Below, one piece after another: positions 61,701-64,000 of a stretch of DNA of 64,000 nucleotides. A model generated the notes under the pieces. The model was not told the origin of the DNA. It made no database searches and saw only the letters and a list, made by a program, of their open reading frames with translations. The number at the start of each line of letters is the position of its first letter. Position 1 is the stretch's first letter. Source of the stretch: Epithemia pelagica (lineage: Eukaryota; Bacillariophyta; Bacillariophyceae; Surirellales; Surirellaceae); the NCBI GenBank assembly GCA_946965045.2, contig OX337234.1:2480001-2544000 (forward strand), in the 5' to 3' direction. The position numbers and the translations under genes were made by a program.

Positions 61701-62634
61701 CTTTTTTGCCATTGTTTTCAGACTTTTTGAGGGCAGAGTCATCTGCAGCGTCTATTTCGGAACTTGTTTCAACGCCATGGCGCCAATCTTTGTCAAAGCC
61801 CAGCGGGTTGGCACCTGTGAGCTGCCGAACAAGAGCTTGAGCCCCCGGTCTGGTAACATCCAATAAATGCTTTCTCCAAACCGAAGGAATCTGGCAGTTG
61901 TCAGAAGCAAAAAGTTTGCGCACAGAGTCCGCGTACGGTGAATCGAACTCTTCCATGATTTCTGAGTCATCATCGACAACATCTTCTTCATAATCTTCTG
62001 GCTGTTGTGGAGAGACAAATTGTTCCTCGTCCTGCACTTCCGTCGAGAAAGACCTTTGCAAATTTCCCTCCTCCAGTGAGATCCCACTGTTCCTTCTCCT
62101 GATTTCACTTTGGTTATTGTTCTTCTTGCCCACTCGGCGTTGCGCATCTTTGAGTTCGAGAATCTTTCGTATTAACAAATGCTGCTCGTGGCCCTCATCC
62201 AACTTTTTTTTCAATGTTGCTTTGTCAACCTTCCCATTCGGAAAGCCGTGAATAGCTTGCGACACTTGCTGACGACTATTTACATTCAGGACGCGACCTC
62301 CATTGAGCTTACAGAGATCTCGTTCCATTTCCTCCAATGATTCATGCGTCGGTACTGTGACCCACTCATCGACGTTTTCATTGTCGGGGAAACTACCATT
62401 TTTTGATGCCATGTCATCCTCTTTCGTGGAACTGGACGAATGAAACCGTCGTCGCGAAAATGCTAGAGAAAGAATGGAAGTATCCTGTACTGGCACGAAA
62501 GCCGCCGTCCGATGGTTTCGTGCAATGCGAGTTGGAGCAAAGGCTGCGGTCCAACAAGCGGCACGACTTCTGCAGGCGAGGAACGCCATTGTCATATGGA
62601 TCGCCAATGGACAGCACCAAGAAAATGAAAGCAT
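58786..62634 (-). CDS. MSH1: MutS7/MSH1-type mismatch-binding protein with C-terminal GIY-YIG domain, organellar
   Basis: ATG 62634 (M-L-S-F-S-W) gives 1282 residues; ATG 62595 and 62589 are alternatives. The N-terminus has both W-T-A-A-F-A-P-T, like the diatom plastid ASAFAP motif, and R-R-R-F-H-S-S-S, like a mitochondrial cleavage site. Domains in order: MutS domain I with KCIILARVGEFYETFGVDA (contains the mismatch-reading F-Y-E), connector and lever regions, ATPase with Walker A LTAPNMSGKSTLMRS and Walker B SLVFVDELGRGTSPRDG. Last come ~85 residues with GIY-YIG features: S-C-L-Y-I-L, H-Y-V-G-E-T, K-R-I-D-S-H-R and a later W-E-T-L. In plants MSH1 suppresses ectopic recombination and mutation in plastid and mitochondrial DNA. 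Divergent from the CREG-like gene. Confidence 0.93.
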   Translation of the reverse strand: MLSFSWCCPLAIHMTMAFLACRSRAACWTAAFAPTRIARNHRTAAFVPVQDTSILSLAFSRRRFHSSSSTKEDDMASKNGSFPDNENVDEWVTVPTHESLEEMERDLCKLNGGRVLNVNSRQQVSQAIHGFPNGKVDKATLKKKLDEGHEQHLLIRKILELKDAQRRVGKKNNNQSEIRRRNSGISLEEGNLQRSFSTEVQDEEQFVSPQQPEDYEEDVVDDDSEIMEEFDSPYADSVRKLFASDNCQIPSVWRKHLLDVTRPGAQALVRQLTGANPLGFDKDWRHGVETSSEIDAADDSALKKSENNGKKGPPTLLKFKAWKQERPKCIILARVGEFYETFGVDAIMLVEHCGLNPMGGLAKAGCPIQNIQITLDQLISEGFSAAVYEESGTGNPKIRRFQQIVSPAYPIYLYDMTMKDGHQQEWEYVPRPYVGLLHLASGYVLVEVRVDDQTVRVYERFTDKAVTCHLAAHPPADPVWYVPTQREHSSAGKAPSFLREYKTPNGDKRPFSIRFMNPTLLPVLKPGQSEAERACKIVLSRVLEESDFDGLTADHFTIVENPQNEKGTNALQVETATQLGLLANKAIPSLLHRVLPVKAPAATRDMVQRWLLTPPPPDVSRSIANMVKFVQQPDVGALPHLTVPTIGRILTMLRAAQAGPNVFSEICKSLSATCELLPLLDDDIVRSLLIVAKYESGISEDSKVLSESCKEAAELISSVVAQEALDSNSDLDLISQCDSIPSRFLSDNEGRWRRKVRRESVLEAYENVEKTVRALEKAIFEAEDFFDSKPPLKSAKKNFCHLLHDNALVLKHVPNGASEKNFIERKCKKGTYWTTERVREAESAYIRACKEAGNEVENALVDLSKTLESRGYIRTISLACHINLIFSIVHYHARRANELGWQTAVVNDEDGDREYRLSLEKVWPYWMGKQESVPNTVELAGMWVLTAPNMSGKSTLMRSTAAAALLAVCGFCAPIGAGSRLDRFDNLFVRGASADVPSEGKSAFGAEMEDVSCILRDGGSRSLVFVDELGRGTSPRDGSSLASAILEDMTSKRMSGVFATHLHSILDLPLKNKNRMSYKQMAVQTSSGSNGSLPLVKWTYLLKDGVCRDSMALASAAYYGVSASVLDRAKELAQVLAPSQVPELFGFQQDLGTDDQNENFSHQERILALAGDITGIEKHEFVPPKYSPPVHLHRKSCLYILEIPSADRGPIHYVGETDNIQKRIDSHRKNVHPNISCFIFEASDKSNARGWETLLIRACAQADIPLTSISDGLKSLPVPERL

Positions 62635-62906
62635 CTCATAACAATCGATGCAGGGAGCGCCAGCGTGGAAGGATCGTGGATGAAAGAAAAAGACGTGGAT
62701 CCTATCCACGTTGTGTATGGATCTTTTTCCCAAGAGACGAAAGAAAATGTGACAAGATGTTTTGGCAAGCAAAAAAAGGGACAGTCCACGACCGTGGATG
62801 GCTGGCGCTTGGTCGCCTTAGAATCGCGTTAAGTCCCAGATCCACAAAGACAATGTTTTTTCCATGTATTCTATTCTACTCCTATGTGCTTCTTTCCAAC
62901 ATCACG

Positions 62907-63593
62907 ATGAAATCAATTCTGCCGGCAGTTGTTCTCGCAACCATCCTCTCATCCATTGACGGCGCTACGCTTGAAACAGATGCAGAAGACTCGTGCATAT
63001 GTACCCTTTTGGATCGTCCGAATGTGCTTGAGAAAGAGAAGCGCGCACGATGGATGGTCCACTCCCTCAATTTTGGTGTTCTCTCCACCATAAGTTCTCG
63101 ATTGCCGGATCAACCGCCCTTTGGGAATGTGTACAGTTTTGTAGATGGTCTATGCAATACGTCCTCGGGAGTCCCGTATTTTTATGGAACCTACATGGAT
63201 CAATCCTTCAAAGATTCCAAGGAGAATCCCAGTGCCTCATTTACCTTGAGCGAAGCTTCGCTTCCAAGTTTATGCGCTGGAAAGGACCCAATCAAGGCAT
63301 GTGCGTCCCACACAGGTTTGGGAGATCCAGAAAATCCTATTTGTGCCCGCCTGACCTTGACGGGGAAACTGGTGGAAGTTCCGTCATCCACCAAGGAATA
63401 TGAGGAGGCCAAGAATGCTCTTCTTCAACGACATCCAGTAATGCAACACTGGCCCACCGGCCATAATTGGATTGTGGCAAAGCTGGAGATTGAAGATATT
63501 TGGTTCATTGATTATTTTGGTGGGGCTAGCATCCTTTCGGTGGATGATTATTTTTCAGTGAATCTATTTCCCTCGACAGACAACGAAGGATGA
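62907..63593 (+). CDS. CREG-like secreted protein (FMN-binding split-barrel fold)
   Basis: ATG 62907 (M-K-S-I-L-P) gives 228 residues, the size of animal CREG. The frame is open upstream, but only over the promoter of the divergent MSH1 gene. A signal peptide (LPAVVLATILSSIDGA) leads to the fold: A-R-W-M-V-H-S-L-N-F-G-V-L-S-T-I-S (first strands), GNVYSFVDG, VPYFYGTYMD, A-S-F-T-L-S-E, C-A-R-L-T-L-T-G-K-L and a closing F-I-D-Y-F-G-G. These match the CREG / pyridoxamine-oxidase-like order P-x-G-x-x-x-S-x-x-D-G...L...C-A-R-L-T-L-x-G. CREG proteins are secreted or lysosomal glycoproteins that lack enzyme activity and usually lack flavin. Role in this organism unknown. Confidence 0.9.
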   Translation: MKSILPAVVLATILSSIDGATLETDAEDSCICTLLDRPNVLEKEKRARWMVHSLNFGVLSTISSRLPDQPPFGNVYSFVDGLCNTSSGVPYFYGTYMDQSFKDSKENPSASFTLSEASLPSLCAGKDPIKACASHTGLGDPENPICARLTLTGKLVEVPSSTKEYEEAKNALLQRHPVMQHWPTGHNWIVAKLEIEDIWFIDYFGGASILSVDDYFSVNLFPSTDNEG

Positions 63594-64000
63594 TACCAAA
63601 TCTGAGGAAATTCATCACTTCCTTCGAAAAGTGTAAGCACTCATCATCACGAGGGAGGAGATGAACTGCACAATTAAGGGACCTTGTTCAATGTTTCTAT
63701 TTTGTTGTCTTGAGGCTACTGAAAAGCTTAACATGGCAAATGGCACTCCTAGGAGTAACATAGATAGGAGTAGGTAGGAGAAGATTAGTGTCTTAGACTC
63801 AAGAGCTAACATCTACATTAAGGTACGGGATTCGATAGGCGGAGACATTGCTGCCGTCAATTCTCAATGCCAAATTTGGATGTCTCATAGCAAGCAGAAG
63901 CGACAGGAAGGCAAAGGGACTGTCGAGGCCATATACAAAGCACCTCTCTCTATCTTTCTCTCTGGTCCCAGCAACGAGATCGCGTTTCATCCGAACACGG
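63594..64000. other. Spacer at right edge
   Basis: No supported gene. Around 63745-63780 the dispersed motif occurs as GCACTCCTAGGAGTAACATA followed by two GGAGTAGGTAGGAG-like half copies. Confidence 0.4.

Noticed and set aside
63799-63990. Small gene at the right edge
   Set aside because: No protein-like pattern; an open frame of this length is expected by chance.

Overview
The window looks like nuclear DNA of a photosynthetic stramenopile, most probably a diatom (inference). Reasons: short GT-AG introns in many genes; signal-peptide-like N-termini ending in an (A/S)-A-F motif as in diatom plastid preproteins; a MutS7/MSH1-type MutS fused to a GIY-YIG domain; a gag-type retroelement; densely packed convergent and divergent genes with no operons. 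No rRNA gene, functional tRNA or CRISPR array was seen.

Left part (1-11.5 kb) is accessory. A gag gene runs off the left edge on the minus strand (1-1277). After two weak small genes comes a head-to-head pair whose shared promoter region is a ~330-bp inverted duplication: a beta-trefoil/fascin-like protein with a glycine-rich hydrophobic tail (minus) and a protein with a DUF3990-like ADP-ribosyltransferase-fold segment (plus). Then a decayed Sel1-repeat gene, a Crinkler/RHS-type P-loop NTPase-nuclease gene and a tRNA-derived SINE-like unit, the last three enclosed by a ~55-bp direct repeat.

11.6-25 kb is mostly housekeeping: beta-COP (3 exons), ribosome biogenesis factor RPF1, a MATE transporter (2 exons), a small two-exon membrane protein, a plastid-type RlmI-like methyltransferase, and two coiled-coil/acidic proteins of unknown role.

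25.4-34 kb is a second accessory island: a ~1-kb tandem array of ~170-180-bp units with a conserved hairpin, directly upstream of a 1056-residue DDE transposase-like gene; remnants of an EST1/SMG7-like gene spread over three frames; a small SET-domain gene behind a 43-bp tandem duplication; and a divergent pair of unknown genes.

35-44 kb holds a large helicase with a C-terminal Vsr-like nuclease-fold domain (3 exons, one intron inside the P-loop) and, converging on it, a long AAA_16-type ATPase split by a one-base frameshift. 44-45.8 kb is spacer with an almost perfect ~445-bp palindrome.

45.8-64 kb is again mostly housekeeping: MYND zinc-finger protein, transportin (karyopherin beta-2), QCR7 of the bc1 complex, a probably plastid-targeted GNAT acetyltransferase, a DUF218 protein, a multi-pass membrane protein, a TM9SF/nonaspanin ending in KVD (a COPI-type retrieval signal, so a functional partner of the beta-COP gene), MSH1-like MutS, and a secreted CREG-like flavin-fold protein. 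A short palindromic motif around ACTCCTAGGAGT recurs in many spacers. Coordinates are from hand reading; multi-exon junctions were checked for reading-frame phase.
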